64,000 nt of DNA, taken from positions 186,001 through 250,000 of the forward strand of contig NZ_SSSN01000005.1 of NCBI RefSeq assembly GCF_004801905.1. Direction: 5' to 3'. The first letter of the stretch is position 1, and every line of letters starts with the position of its first letter. This DNA is from Orlajensenia flava. Lineage in GTDB: Bacteria; Actinomycetota; Actinomycetes; Actinomycetales; Microbacteriaceae. Shown one piece after another: positions 24,749 to 33,446 of this stretch. A program made the translations under genes and the position numbers. Under the pieces are notes generated by a model that saw only the letters and a program-made list of their open reading frames with translations, was not told where the DNA came from and ran no database searches.

Positions 24749-25159
24749 ATGAACATGAATCGACAGAACGACACCGCAGCCATCACGAAGGTGCTCGCCG
24801 ACCAGTACGCCGCATGGGCGAACGGCGATGCAGACGCCTTCGTCATCGATTACGCCGAGGGTGCCACCGTCATCATGCCGGGGACGTATCGGCGGAATCG
24901 CGAGGAGATCCGCGCGGGCATGGCCGACAGCTTCGCCAGCTATCTCGCGGGATCGACCGTTCGCGACGAGGTTCAGGACATCCGCTTCCTCGATGCGGAT
25001 AACGCGATCGCCATCAGCCGAGCGGGCGTCCTCTTCGCCGGCGAGATCGAGGTGCCCACAGGTCGGTTCATCAACGCGACCTGGGTGCTCCGGAGGCAGA
25101 ACGAACGGTGGCTGGTCGAGGCGTACCACAACAGCCCCGTCGCTGCCGGCTCGCTATAG
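24749..25159 (+). CDS. NTF2/SnoaL-like protein (SgcJ/EcaC type)
   Basis: The 136-aa protein has the cone-shaped NTF2-like pattern: VLADQYAAWANGDADAFVID, then GATVIMPGTYRRNREEIRAG, RFINATWVLRRQNERWLVEA and a C-terminal YHNSP. This matches the DUF4440/SgcJ family, small ligand-binding or isomerase-like proteins with few characterised members. The ATG at 24749 follows GGAGAAG at normal distance. It is likely a single-gene unit. Confidence 0.85.
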   Translation: MNMNRQNDTAAITKVLADQYAAWANGDADAFVIDYAEGATVIMPGTYRRNREEIRAGMADSFASYLAGSTVRDEVQDIRFLDADNAIAISRAGVLFAGEIEVPTGRFINATWVLRRQNERWLVEAYHNSPVAAGSL

Positions 25160-25248
25160 CCGCTGACTCAGCCGTGCCGTCGACATCCTTACCCCACCAT
25201 GAGTTGAATGGGTCCGACTCGGAAATCGCGCTAATGACAGGGAGTGAC

Positions 25249-25587
25249 ATGCCGAAGTATCTAATCTTGGTCTTCCGGGACGAGCAGGTCGAGCAGGCCG
25301 GCTTCGGTGAAGCGGTGAGCCCCGACTACCTCGCCTTCATGGACAGGCGGGCGGGCGCTCTTCTCGGTGGGGCCGCGCTCGAACCGACGTCTAGCGCAAC
25401 ATCGGTGCGCGCAGATGGTTCGGGCGGTTTCGTCATCACGGATGGCCCCTTCGCGGAATCCAAGGAGGCTCTAGGGGGCTATTACCTGATCGAAGCGGCC
25501 GACCTGGATGAGGCACTCGCGATCGCCAAGGAGGTTCCGGCCCCACGCGGAGGGGTGGAGGTGCGGCCCGTGTGGGCGGTCAGCTGA
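25249..25587 (+). CDS. YCII/DGPF-domain protein
   Basis: The 112-aa protein starts MPKYLILVFRDEQVEQ and has the hallmark ITDGPFAESKEALGGYYLIE of YCII-related DGPF proteins, followed by EVPAPRGGVEVRPV. DGPF proteins are the usual genomic partners of ECF42-type sigma factors; their biochemical role is not settled. GGGAG precedes the ATG. Its stop overlaps the sigma start by one base (TGATG at 25585-25589), so the two are translationally coupled. Confidence 0.9.
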   Translation: MPKYLILVFRDEQVEQAGFGEAVSPDYLAFMDRRAGALLGGAALEPTSSATSVRADGSGGFVITDGPFAESKEALGGYYLIEAADLDEALAIAKEVPAPRGGVEVRPVWAVS

Positions 25588-26848
25588 TGCCCGAGATCGC
25601 CAGTTCGGAGGTCGCCGCGGCGGTGGCGGATGCCCACCGCCGCGAATGGGCCTTTGTGCTGGCAGCCACTGTCCGGGTGGCGGGCGATCTCGATTCTGCT
25701 GAGGAGGCGGTGCAGGATGCCTACGCCAGCGCCCTCGCGACGTGGGGCTCGCGCGGCATCCCCGACAACGTCGGCGCCTGGTTGACGACGACAGCCCGGC
25801 GGCGCGCGCTCGACGTGCTCCGGCGCAACGCGACCGCTCGGGGTGCCCTTCCGAAATTGTTCGAGCCGCTTGGCGAGACCGACACCGATGCGCCCGATGT
25901 GCCCGACGATCGGCTCCGGCTCATCTTCACCTGCTGTCATCCGGCCCTCTCCCGAGAGGCGCAGGTCGCGCTGACCCTTCGGCTCGTCTGCGGTCTGTCG
26001 ACGGATGACGTCGCGCGCGCCTTCCTGGTAGCCGAACCGACGATGGCCGCGCGCATCACGCGTGCCAAGCAGAAGATCACGAAGGCGCACATCCCGTACC
26101 GGATTCCCTCTGCCACAGAGTTGCCGGAGCGGCTCGATGCCGTGCTGAGCGTCGTGCACCTGGTGTTCACGAGCGGTCACTCGTCGCCGTCCGGCGCAAA
26201 CCTCATGCGTCGTGACTTGGCGGAGCGCGGCCACGAACTCGCGCGGCTGCTGCGGCGTTGTTGCCCGACTCGAGTGAGGTCGCTGCTCTGCTCGCCCTCA
26301 TTCTCCTGACGGATGCGCGGCGCGATGCGCGGATCGACGCGACGGGGCGATTGGTGCTCCTCGCCGATCAGGATCGCGCTCGCTGGGACCACGGCGCCAT
26401 CGGCGAGGGGGTGGCTCTTCTGCGCGACGTTCTGGCCAAGCGCAACCCAAGCCGCTTCGCCCTGATGGCCGCGATCGCCGCCGTGCACGACGAGGCACGC
26501 CGCTGGGACGATACCGACTGGCACGAGATCGTGGGCCTTTACGACCTGCTTCTCCAGACCTGGCCCTCACCGGTGGTCGCGATGAACCGGGCGATCGCGG
26601 TCGGGTTCGCCGTCGGTCCGAGCGAGGGCCTCGCCGAGCTCGACAGCCTCTCGACCGACCCGCTGCTCGCCCGATACGGCTACTTCGCCGCAGCCAGGGC
26701 GGATTTCCTGAGGCGGCTGGGGCGCACCGACGACGCGAGGGTCGCCTACGACGAGGCCATCATCCTCACGGACAACGCCGTCGAACGCGACTTCCTCGTC
26801 GAGGCGCGGGATTCCTCGAGACGGAATCGGGCGGCGGCGAGCGGATGA
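25587..26848 (+). pseudogene. ECF42-type RNA polymerase sigma factor, frameshifted
   Basis: The 5' frame encodes sigma region 2 (DLDSAEEAVQDAYASALATW, then GAWLTTTARRRALDVLRRN) and region 4 (LRLVCGLSTDDVARAFLVAE, then PTMAARITRAKQKI). This is followed by the start of the long C-terminal TPR/SnoaL-like extension that marks ECF42 members (DUF6596). At about 26254 the frame breaks: the residues change to RRCCPTRV and end at 26309, while LLPDSSEVAALLALILL continues in another frame to 26848 with PSPVVAMNRAIAVG. Adding one G to CTGCGGCG (26250-26257) restores LRALLPD and about 420 aa. The upstream DGPF partner supports the assignment. Confidence 0.8.
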
Positions 26849-26902
26849 CGGTTCGCGCGCTCGCGGTGGGAGCGGAGGGAGCGGTGGGAGCGGCTGCCCG
26901 CC

Positions 26903-27367
26903 TCAGCCCCGCTCGCCCTCCACGCGCTCGCGGTGCCGCTCGGTGATGTCGGTGATCGTCGACAGGTAGTCGCGCATGAACGTCAGCTGCTCCTCGCTCA
27001 GTTCGGCGAGGAGGGGAGCTCCGGCTGCGACGAGGGGGCCGTAGTAAGCCCAGGTCTGGCGGCGGCCCTCATCCGTCATCTGCACGAGAACCTGGCGGCG
27101 ATCGGTGGGCGACGACGTGCGCTCGATGAGTCCTCGGGCGACAAGCCGGTCGACCAGCGCCGTCGTGGCGGCCGGACGCAGGCCGGTGGCGACGCTCAGC
27201 TGGCCGGCGGTGAGGGGGCCCTCGGTCAGCCAGTCCAGGCAGCGCAGGTCGGCGGGACCGAGGCCCATGGCTCTGCCGACCTCGTCGTCGAAGGCCTGCA
27301 CGCTGCGCTGGTAGCGCTGCAGGGCCTGCCCGAGTTCGCCGACGAGCGTTTGACGCGAGGCATCCAT
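26903..27367 (-). CDS. MarR family transcriptional regulator
   Basis: The 154-aa protein has a MarR winged helix: LTAGQLSVATGLRPAATTAL, then VDRLVARGLIERTSSPTDRR. It is divergent from the FAD monooxygenase gene, and a perfect 15-bp palindrome sits in the 59-bp gap, 10 bp from its start codon. It therefore probably represses both genes until a ligand, perhaps the monooxygenase substrate, binds. Confidence 0.9.
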   Translation of the reverse strand: MDASRQTLVGELGQALQRYQRSVQAFDDEVGRAMGLGPADLRCLDWLTEGPLTAGQLSVATGLRPAATTALVDRLVARGLIERTSSPTDRRQVLVQMTDEGRRQTWAYYGPLVAAGAPLLAELSEEQLTFMRDYLSTITDITERHRERVEGERG

Positions 27368-27377
27368 CGAGGTATTC

Positions 27378-27392
27378 TTTCGATAATCGAAA
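27378..27392. promoter_or_regulatory. Candidate MarR operator
   Basis: TTTCGAT-A-ATCGAAA is a perfect inverted repeat with 7-bp arms in the AT-rich gap between divergent marR and FAD-monooxygenase genes. It is placed to cover the promoters of both. Confidence 0.65.
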
Positions 27393-27426
27393 TGTTCGGA
27401 TATTGCAATAAAAGGATGATACGCGA

Positions 27427-28617
27427 ATGAAGGCTCTCATCGTCGGGGGAGGAATCGCCGGTCCCGCCACGGCGCTCGCGCTCGCGAAGGTGGGCGTCGA
27501 ATCCGTCGTGCTGGAACGCCGAACGGATGCCCAGGCCGACGACGGCTCCTACTTCTCGCTGGCACCGAACGGGGTCGACGCGCTGCGCGTTCTCGACGTC
27601 TTCGACCTCGCACGCGACGACGGCTTCCCCACCCGCACCAACCGCATGGTCGGGGCCACGGGTTCCTTCCTCGGCGCGTTGTCACTCGGCCCTTCCCTCG
27701 ACGACGGATGGGTGGGCCTCACCATGAAGCGTCCGCACCTGGCATCCCGTCTCGCAGCTGAGGCGAGCCGCCGGGGAGTGGATGTTCGCACGGGCGTGAG
27801 CGTGACATCCGTCGGCGACCACGGTGACCACGTGAGCGCCACGCTCGACGACGGCACCGTGCTGCGCGGGGACATCCTGATCGGCGCCGACGGCGTGCGC
27901 TCGCTGGTGCGCACGGCCATCGACCCGACGGCGCCACCCGCGCGCTACGTGGGGCTGACCAACTTCGGCGGCATCACCCGTGCCACCCCGCTCGCAGCCG
28001 ACCTCGTGCCCGAGGCGTGGGAGTTCGTCTTCGGGCGTCGGGCGTTCACGGGGGCGCATCCGACTCCGGATGGGGACGTGGTCTGGTTCGTCAACGTGCC
28101 CGAGCCAGCAATCGCGCGCTCGGTGAGAGCAGCGACGACCGACGACGAGTGGCGCGCCAAGCTGCTCGAGCTCGTGGCCGATGACGCTGGCCCGATGCGC
28201 GAGCTCATCGCCGGGGGAGAGCTCGAGCTCGCGGGCGACAACACCTACGATCTGGGCCACACCCCCGTCTGGTCGCGCGGCCGCATGATCGTGATCGGCG
28301 ACGCGGCCCACGCGCCGTCGCCGAGCTCGGGCCAGGGCGCATCGCTCGCGCTCGAGGATGCCGTCGTGCTGGCGCAGTCCATCCGCGACACGTCATCGGT
28401 TCAGGATGCTTTCGCCGCATTCGAGAAGGCCCGCCGCGAACGGGTGGAGAAGATCGTGGCGGCCGGCGCACGGTCCAGTAGCTCGAAGGTGCCGGGACGC
28501 ATCGGGCGGGTGTTCCAGGACGCGATCCTGCGGCTCGTGTTCCGCTACGCCGTGACCGAGTCGCGGGTGGCGTGGATCGGCGGCAGCCGCATCGACTGGG
28601 ATGCTCGCGTGGCGTGA
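27427..28617 (+). CDS. FAD-dependent monooxygenase (PHBH fold)
   Basis: The 396-aa flavoprotein has the N-terminal FAD loop VGGGIAGPATALALAKVG, the DG motif near GDILIGADGVRSLVRTAI and the C-terminal GD motif VIGDAAHAPSPSSGQGASLA. This is the aromatic/PHBH-type hydroxylase group, which uses NAD(P)H and O2 to hydroxylate or epoxidise a substrate. Many relatives inactivate drugs or degrade aromatics. The divergent MarR regulator fits an inducible role. A short RBS (AAAGGATG) precedes the ATG. Confidence 0.9.
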   Translation: MKALIVGGGIAGPATALALAKVGVESVVLERRTDAQADDGSYFSLAPNGVDALRVLDVFDLARDDGFPTRTNRMVGATGSFLGALSLGPSLDDGWVGLTMKRPHLASRLAAEASRRGVDVRTGVSVTSVGDHGDHVSATLDDGTVLRGDILIGADGVRSLVRTAIDPTAPPARYVGLTNFGGITRATPLAADLVPEAWEFVFGRRAFTGAHPTPDGDVVWFVNVPEPAIARSVRAATTDDEWRAKLLELVADDAGPMRELIAGGELELAGDNTYDLGHTPVWSRGRMIVIGDAAHAPSPSSGQGASLALEDAVVLAQSIRDTSSVQDAFAAFEKARRERVEKIVAAGARSSSSKVPGRIGRVFQDAILRLVFRYAVTESRVAWIGGSRIDWDARVA

Positions 28618-28660
28618 TCTGCCCGCTGGTCCGGGCCGGCGGCCGATTCTGGCTGATCGT

Positions 28661-29017
28661 CTAGTCGACGAGCAGCGTGTACATCTTCGCGAGGACGCCG
28701 TTCTCGACGAGGCCGATGTCGATGCCCCGGACGACGGGAGGCTGGCCTTCCGGGCCGAAACTCCATTCGAGGTAGCCGAGGTCCTGGGCCCGACGAACGG
28801 GACCACTGGCGGTGAAGAAGAACCCGGGAGCACCGTCGAGGAGCTTCTGGGCCTTGGCGTTCACCGCGTCCCGTCCCACGACGGTTTCCTCCGGATCAGA
28901 GAAGACCACGTCGGGCGCGTAGGTGCGAGCGATTGCCTCAGCGCGCCGTTTCTCATCGCGCTCGCCGAAGACCTCGAGGAGGTTGGAATTCATCAGCGTC
29001 TCGAGGGGCGTGGTCAT
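28661..29017 (-). CDS. SnoaL/NTF2-like protein
   Basis: The 118-aa protein has the NTF2-like pattern AEAIARTYAPDVVFSDPEET, then VVGRDAVNAKAQKLL and IDIGLVENGVLAKMYTLLVD. This matches the nuclear-transport-factor-2-like family, which includes polyketide cyclases and many small proteins of unknown role. It ends 44 bp from the convergent monooxygenase gene, and no shared regulation is visible. Confidence 0.8.
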   Translation of the reverse strand: MTTPLETLMNSNLLEVFGERDEKRRAEAIARTYAPDVVFSDPEETVVGRDAVNAKAQKLLDGAPGFFFTASGPVRRAQDLGYLEWSFGPEGQPPVVRGIDIGLVENGVLAKMYTLLVD

Positions 29018-29197
29018 GGTCGTTCTCCCGTTCGCTCAGTGATGTCACGACGACGGTATTGCATCGGCCCTCGCTAGCGGCCTCGTCATCGACGAGAATC
29101 GCTCACTTTCGTTGCGCGTTTGACGTCTTGCATCCCACCGGCCCGCCGATCGCCGCTAGGTTCCCGGTACCACAATGCCCTTGAGGGGAAGGACACC

Positions 29198-29800
29198 ATG
29201 CCCACCATCACGTCGAAGATCCTTGCGTCCGCCACAGTGGCGGCCGCAGCCATAGCGCTCTCAGCGTGCGCCTCCGGCACCGCATCGAGCCCGACGCCGA
29301 CACCGACACCCACCAGCTCGCCCACCTCGACTCCGACCAGCACCCCGTCGGGCTCAGCGCAGGGCATCGACTGCAACACGCTCCAGCCCGAAGTCGCTTC
29401 CGCCATCACCGCGCTGGACTCGACGCTGGCCCTGCAGAACGCGCCCTCGCCGGACGAGGGCACCTACGCCGCCACGATCCTCAACGACGGCGGCGTCTTC
29501 TGCCAGTGGTCCGGCTCGGGAGCAGTGAGCACGGTATCCGTGGCGCTGGTGAGCCTCGACCCCTCTGACCTCGCTGCGGCACAAGCGAAGGTCGCGGCAT
29601 CGTCGACGCCATCCGACGTCCTCGGGGGCGCGACGGATGCGCCTGCCTATGTCGCGAACAGCGGTGGCACTGCCAGCGGCGACATCGAGGTGTTCACTCA
29701 AGGCGGCTTCTGGATCTCGACCACGTCGCCGGCCTTCGCCACCCCGAATGCCGCGAAGGACCTGCTGCAGGCGATCCTCCAGGCGTTGCCCTCCGGCTGA
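29198..29800 (+). CDS. Putative lipoprotein (DUF3558-like)
   Basis: The 200-aa product begins with a lipoprotein signal peptide (AAAIALSACASG, lipobox LSAC) and a Thr/Ser/Pro-rich linker (SPTPTPTPTSSPTSTP). A compact domain follows with two Cys (GIDCNTL and FCQW) likely joined by a disulfide. The domain recalls DUF3558-type actinobacterial lipoproteins. It would be anchored on the outer face of the membrane. The start at 29198 follows a GGGGAAGG ribosome-binding site. A strong hairpin follows the stop. Confidence 0.82.
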   Translation: MPTITSKILASATVAAAAIALSACASGTASSPTPTPTPTSSPTSTPTSTPSGSAQGIDCNTLQPEVASAITALDSTLALQNAPSPDEGTYAATILNDGGVFCQWSGSGAVSTVSVALVSLDPSDLAAAQAKVAASSTPSDVLGGATDAPAYVANSGGTASGDIEVFTQGGFWISTTSPAFATPNAAKDLLQAILQALPSG

Positions 29801-29814
29801 GCCCGCGCGCCCTG

Positions 29815-29841
29815 GCGGCTGCGCTACTCTCGCGCAGCCGC
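29815..29841 (+). terminator. Hairpin terminator after the lipoprotein gene
   Basis: GCGGCTGCGC and GCGCAGCCGC form a perfect 10-bp stem with a 7-nt loop 15 bp after the lipoprotein stop. No U-run follows, which is usual for high-GC actinobacteria. Confidence 0.65.
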
Positions 29842-30074
29842 TGGGCGCACCGCCATCCGTCGGCAACCTGATGTCGCGCCTGCCTCGCCGGGCCATCAGC
29901 GTCACTCCCATAGCTAGGAGCGCAGCAGCAATCAGCCCGGGAATGGTAAGGGCGGAGGTGTCGCATCCGGAGCGGGCCTGATCGCTAGGATTGCCGGGCG
30001 CCCGCCGATACTCGCCGGGGCTGAAGGGAATCAGTGGGCTCCCGGGACCGCTCCGAGGTCGCGTCACCGCGTCG

Positions 30075-33000
30075 ATGAGCGCCGCCTGGCTGCTGCGCAC
30101 CGCGCTGCGACGGATGCGGGACGACGCTCGCCTGCTGCTCGTGGCGCTCGTGCTCGCCGTGACCGCGACGACCGCCATCACCGCTCTCGTGATGCTGGTC
30201 GTGGTGGCGGAGCCGGCCGGCCTGCGCGCGACCTTCGCCGCGGCATCCGCGGACCGGGTGGATGTATCGGTCGACGTCGATCGGCCCGCCGTGCCCGTCG
30301 CCGTGGTGACGGATGCGGCCACCTCCGCCGTGGGCGAAGACGTGCTGGGCGGCCTCGACGCCACCGCGAGCACGATCGCACTCACCGGCTTCGCGCGCGT
30401 GCCGGCGCTCGATCGCGACACCCCGGCGATCGCCTACCTCGGCCAGTACGACGGCATCGCCGATCATGCTGCTCTCGTGAGCGGCACGCTGCCGGATGCC
30501 GGGACCGCGAGTTCCGGGGTAGCGGCGGCCGGTATCGACGTGGCTGTGCCGGAAGCCGCGGCATCCTCCCTCGGGATCGCCGTCGGAGATCGCCTGACGG
30601 TGAACCCGTCGGGTGGGCAGCCGGTCGTCGTTCGCGTCGTCGGCGTCTTCCGTGCGATCGACCCGGGCGGCGACTATTGGGCGCGCGACCTGCTCACCGG
30701 CGCGGGGGATGTGCCCGGCTTTCCCCAGCCCGGCACGACCGTGTACGTGCCCACCCACGCCTTCGGACCACTCGTGGCCGCGCCCGGAGCGCTCGATGCG
30801 GCCGCCGTGCCCGTGCAGCGGATCGACCTGCGCTTCCACCCGAGTTTCGCGGGAGTCACGGCCGCCGACCTGCCCGTTCTGGGTGACCGCGTCTCGGAGC
30901 TGTCGCAAGCCGTGACGAGGGGGCTGGGCAACATCGCCGACAGCGTCTCGGCGTCGAGCGACCTCGGCGACATCGTGGCACGAGCCTCGGCGAACCTCGT
31001 CGTGACCCGGTCGACGGTCGTGGTGGTCGCCCTGCTGCTGCTCGTGGTCGCCCTCGTCGCGCTGGCCCAGACCGCACTCCTGCTCACGGGCAGTCGCACG
31101 ACGCAGCAGCGCTTGTTCCGTGCTCGCGGCGGGTCGACGAGGCAACTGCTCGGGATGGCGGTCATCGAGGGCCTCATTCTCGCCGCCGTCACGGTTGCGC
31201 TCTCCCCGGTGCTCGCGGGAACGGTGTACGCGGTGGTCGCCGCCCGGCCGGGAATGGTCGCCGCCGGGATGCCGCAGGGTGCCGTGGTACCGGCATCCGC
31301 GTGGCTCGCCGCGACGGTGGTGGCGGTCGCATTCGTCGTCGTGCCTGCCGCCCCGGTGTTGCGCGCCGACCCCGAGGCCGATCGATCGAGCCGCGGTCGA
31401 CCGGGCGGCCTCGTGCGCCTCGGCATCGACCTCGCCGTCGTCGTGCTCGCCGCCGTCGCGTTCGTGCGGCTGCTCTCTTATCGCAGTCCAGTCGATCCGC
31501 AGGCGGCGTTCGCGATCGACCCCGTGCTGGTCGCCGCCCCCGCGCTCGTGCTCGTGGCCGGCGCACTCGTCGCGACGCACCTGCTGCCGCTCGTCGCCAG
31601 GCCGATCGACGCGTCCGCGTCTCGGTCGCGCCGGGCGGTGCTGCCGCTGGCGACCTGGGAGGTGGCACGCCGCACGCGCAGGGCGAGCGCCGCGGTGCTG
31701 CTGCTGACCCTCGCGCTCGGGGCAAGCAGCTTCGGCGCGACCTTCCTCGCGACGTGGCGGCAGGCACAGGTGGACCAGGTGGCGCTCGCCCTCGGCGCGC
31801 CCGTCGTCGTCTCAGCGGATGCGACGCATGCAGCCGCGCAGCGTGCCGCGCTAGCCGGTGGGGCTGTGGGCGGCCCGAATCCCATCATCCGTCGATCCGG
31901 CCTCCTCGCCCCCGCGGGCGCGGACCTGTCGGGCGGAGACTCCTCGTCGGTGGCATCGGTCAGCGTTCTCGGGCTGCCCGAGGATGCCCTGCCGCTCATC
32001 CGTCGGGGACGGCTGGGAACGGAGGGTGGCAACGAGGTCGCCGCGGGCCTCGCCTCGACGCGCTCTGTGCCCGTGCAGGGTATCGACCTCGGGATGAGCG
32101 CCCGTGGTCTGGCCGCGACGGCGCGCGTCGGAGACCCGGCCGATCCGGTGCCGGGTGCCACGGCACGGCTGTACGCCGTGCTCGAGGACGAGACCGGGCT
32201 CGTGAGCACTCTCGACCTCGGTTCGGCCGGCGTCGACGGGCGGGCGGTGGACCTGCGGGCTGTTCTGCCCGGGTCCACGACGATGAGCGGCTCCCGCATG
32301 GTCGGTCTGCAGGTCGACGTCTTCGCGAGCGACCCGAACAGCTTTCGACCCGGCAGTCGGCCCCCCGTCGACGTGCTGATGGGGGATGTCGCCGCCCTGA
32401 CCGGCACGGGCGACGCCGCCGACTTGACGGCGCGACCCCTCGACCTCGCGCCCGCGAACGGCTGGACGGCCTCGTCCAACGTTGCCTTCGGATCGCAGCC
32501 CACGAGCGGGGACCCGCCGGCCGGAGCGCAGGTGCGCCTCACGGTCGCGTTGCCCGACGATCTGGCCTCCGAACCCGCCAGCTACGTGCTCGTGGGCTGG
32601 CCGAACGTCGCCGGAATCCCCGCCGTCATGACGACCTCGCTCGTCGAACGGTTGGACCTGAGCAGCGGCACTCCGCTGTCGCTGGTCATCGCCGGGTCGC
32701 GGGTGCCCGTCGCGCTGGCCGGCTCGACCCCTCTCGTGCCTGGAGCCGTTAGCGACGGCCTGCGCAGGGGAACGGATGCCGGTGCCACCGGCTCGGACGA
32801 TGACCCGGGCGGCTCCGTCGTCGTGGTCGACCAGGCGGCGTTGTCTCGAGCCCTCGTGCAGGCCGGCCGCCACGGCGACGAGGTCGACGAATGGTGGATC
32901 GACGTTCCCGAGGGAACGGGGGAGGCGTATGCGGCCGGGCATCCGTCGCCGAGCGGACGGCAGCCCACGCTCAGCGCCGAGGGCCTCGCCCGCCAGCTGC

Positions 33001-33446
33001 AGAGCGGACCGCTGCGCATCCCCGCCCAGACCGCCCTCCTCCTTCTGGTCGGGGCGTCCGCCATGCTCGCCGCGATCGGGTTCGCCGTGCACACGACCGT
33101 CACCGTGCGCGCTCGCCGACTCGAGTTCGCGCAGCTGCGGGCGATCGGCCTCACACGACGAGCGCTCACCGGGGTCGTCGCGGCCGAGGCGCTCGTGGTC
33201 GGCCTGCTCGGCGTGGTCTTCGGCATCGGCCTGGGGGTCGTGCTCTCGCTCATGACCGGTCCGGTGGTCGCCGTGTCGCCGAGCGGCGCGCCCGCGGTTC
33301 CCACGGTGATGGTCGTGATTCCATGGCTGCAGGTCGGAGCCATCGCGGTCGGGCTCGTCACCGTGCTCGCCGTCGTCGTGGCGATCGTCGGCCTGGCCCA
33401 GCGCTCGGCCGAGCTGTCGCGTGTCATCCGCGGAGCCGCCGAGTGA
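30075..33446 (+). CDS. Large FtsX-type ABC transporter permease
   Basis: The 1123-aa membrane protein starts MSAAWLLRTALRRMRDDARL, has a first helix (LVALVLAVTATTAITALVML), a large extracytoplasmic region, an FtsX-like block near residues 300-450 (VALLLLVVALVALAQTALLL, then RGGSTRQLLGMAVIEGLIL), further helices, a second large outer domain and a C-terminal FtsX-like block (AIGFAVHTTVTVRARRLEFA, QLRAIGLTRRAL). FtsX/MacB-type permeases move their outer domains rather than small ions. It heads a four-gene operon with a second giant permease and two ATPases. The next gene overlaps its stop by 4 bp. The cargo is unknown. Confidence 0.88.
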   Translation: MSAAWLLRTALRRMRDDARLLLVALVLAVTATTAITALVMLVVVAEPAGLRATFAAASADRVDVSVDVDRPAVPVAVVTDAATSAVGEDVLGGLDATASTIALTGFARVPALDRDTPAIAYLGQYDGIADHAALVSGTLPDAGTASSGVAAAGIDVAVPEAAASSLGIAVGDRLTVNPSGGQPVVVRVVGVFRAIDPGGDYWARDLLTGAGDVPGFPQPGTTVYVPTHAFGPLVAAPGALDAAAVPVQRIDLRFHPSFAGVTAADLPVLGDRVSELSQAVTRGLGNIADSVSASSDLGDIVARASANLVVTRSTVVVVALLLLVVALVALAQTALLLTGSRTTQQRLFRARGGSTRQLLGMAVIEGLILAAVTVALSPVLAGTVYAVVAARPGMVAAGMPQGAVVPASAWLAATVVAVAFVVVPAAPVLRADPEADRSSRGRPGGLVRLGIDLAVVVLAAVAFVRLLSYRSPVDPQAAFAIDPVLVAAPALVLVAGALVATHLLPLVARPIDASASRSRRAVLPLATWEVARRTRRASAAVLLLTLALGASSFGATFLATWRQAQVDQVALALGAPVVVSADATHAAAQRAALAGGAVGGPNPIIRRSGLLAPAGADLSGGDSSSVASVSVLGLPEDALPLIRRGRLGTEGGNEVAAGLASTRSVPVQGIDLGMSARGLAATARVGDPADPVPGATARLYAVLEDETGLVSTLDLGSAGVDGRAVDLRAVLPGSTTMSGSRMVGLQVDVFASDPNSFRPGSRPPVDVLMGDVAALTGTGDAADLTARPLDLAPANGWTASSNVAFGSQPTSGDPPAGAQVRLTVALPDDLASEPASYVLVGWPNVAGIPAVMTTSLVERLDLSSGTPLSLVIAGSRVPVALAGSTPLVPGAVSDGLRRGTDAGATGSDDDPGGSVVVVDQAALSRALVQAGRHGDEVDEWWIDVPEGTGEAYAAGHPSPSGRQPTLSAEGLARQLQSGPLRIPAQTALLLLVGASAMLAAIGFAVHTTVTVRARRLEFAQLRAIGLTRRALTGVVAAEALVVGLLGVVFGIGLGVVLSLMTGPVVAVSPSGAPAVPTVMVVIPWLQVGAIAVGLVTVLAVVVAIVGLAQRSAELSRVIRGAAE

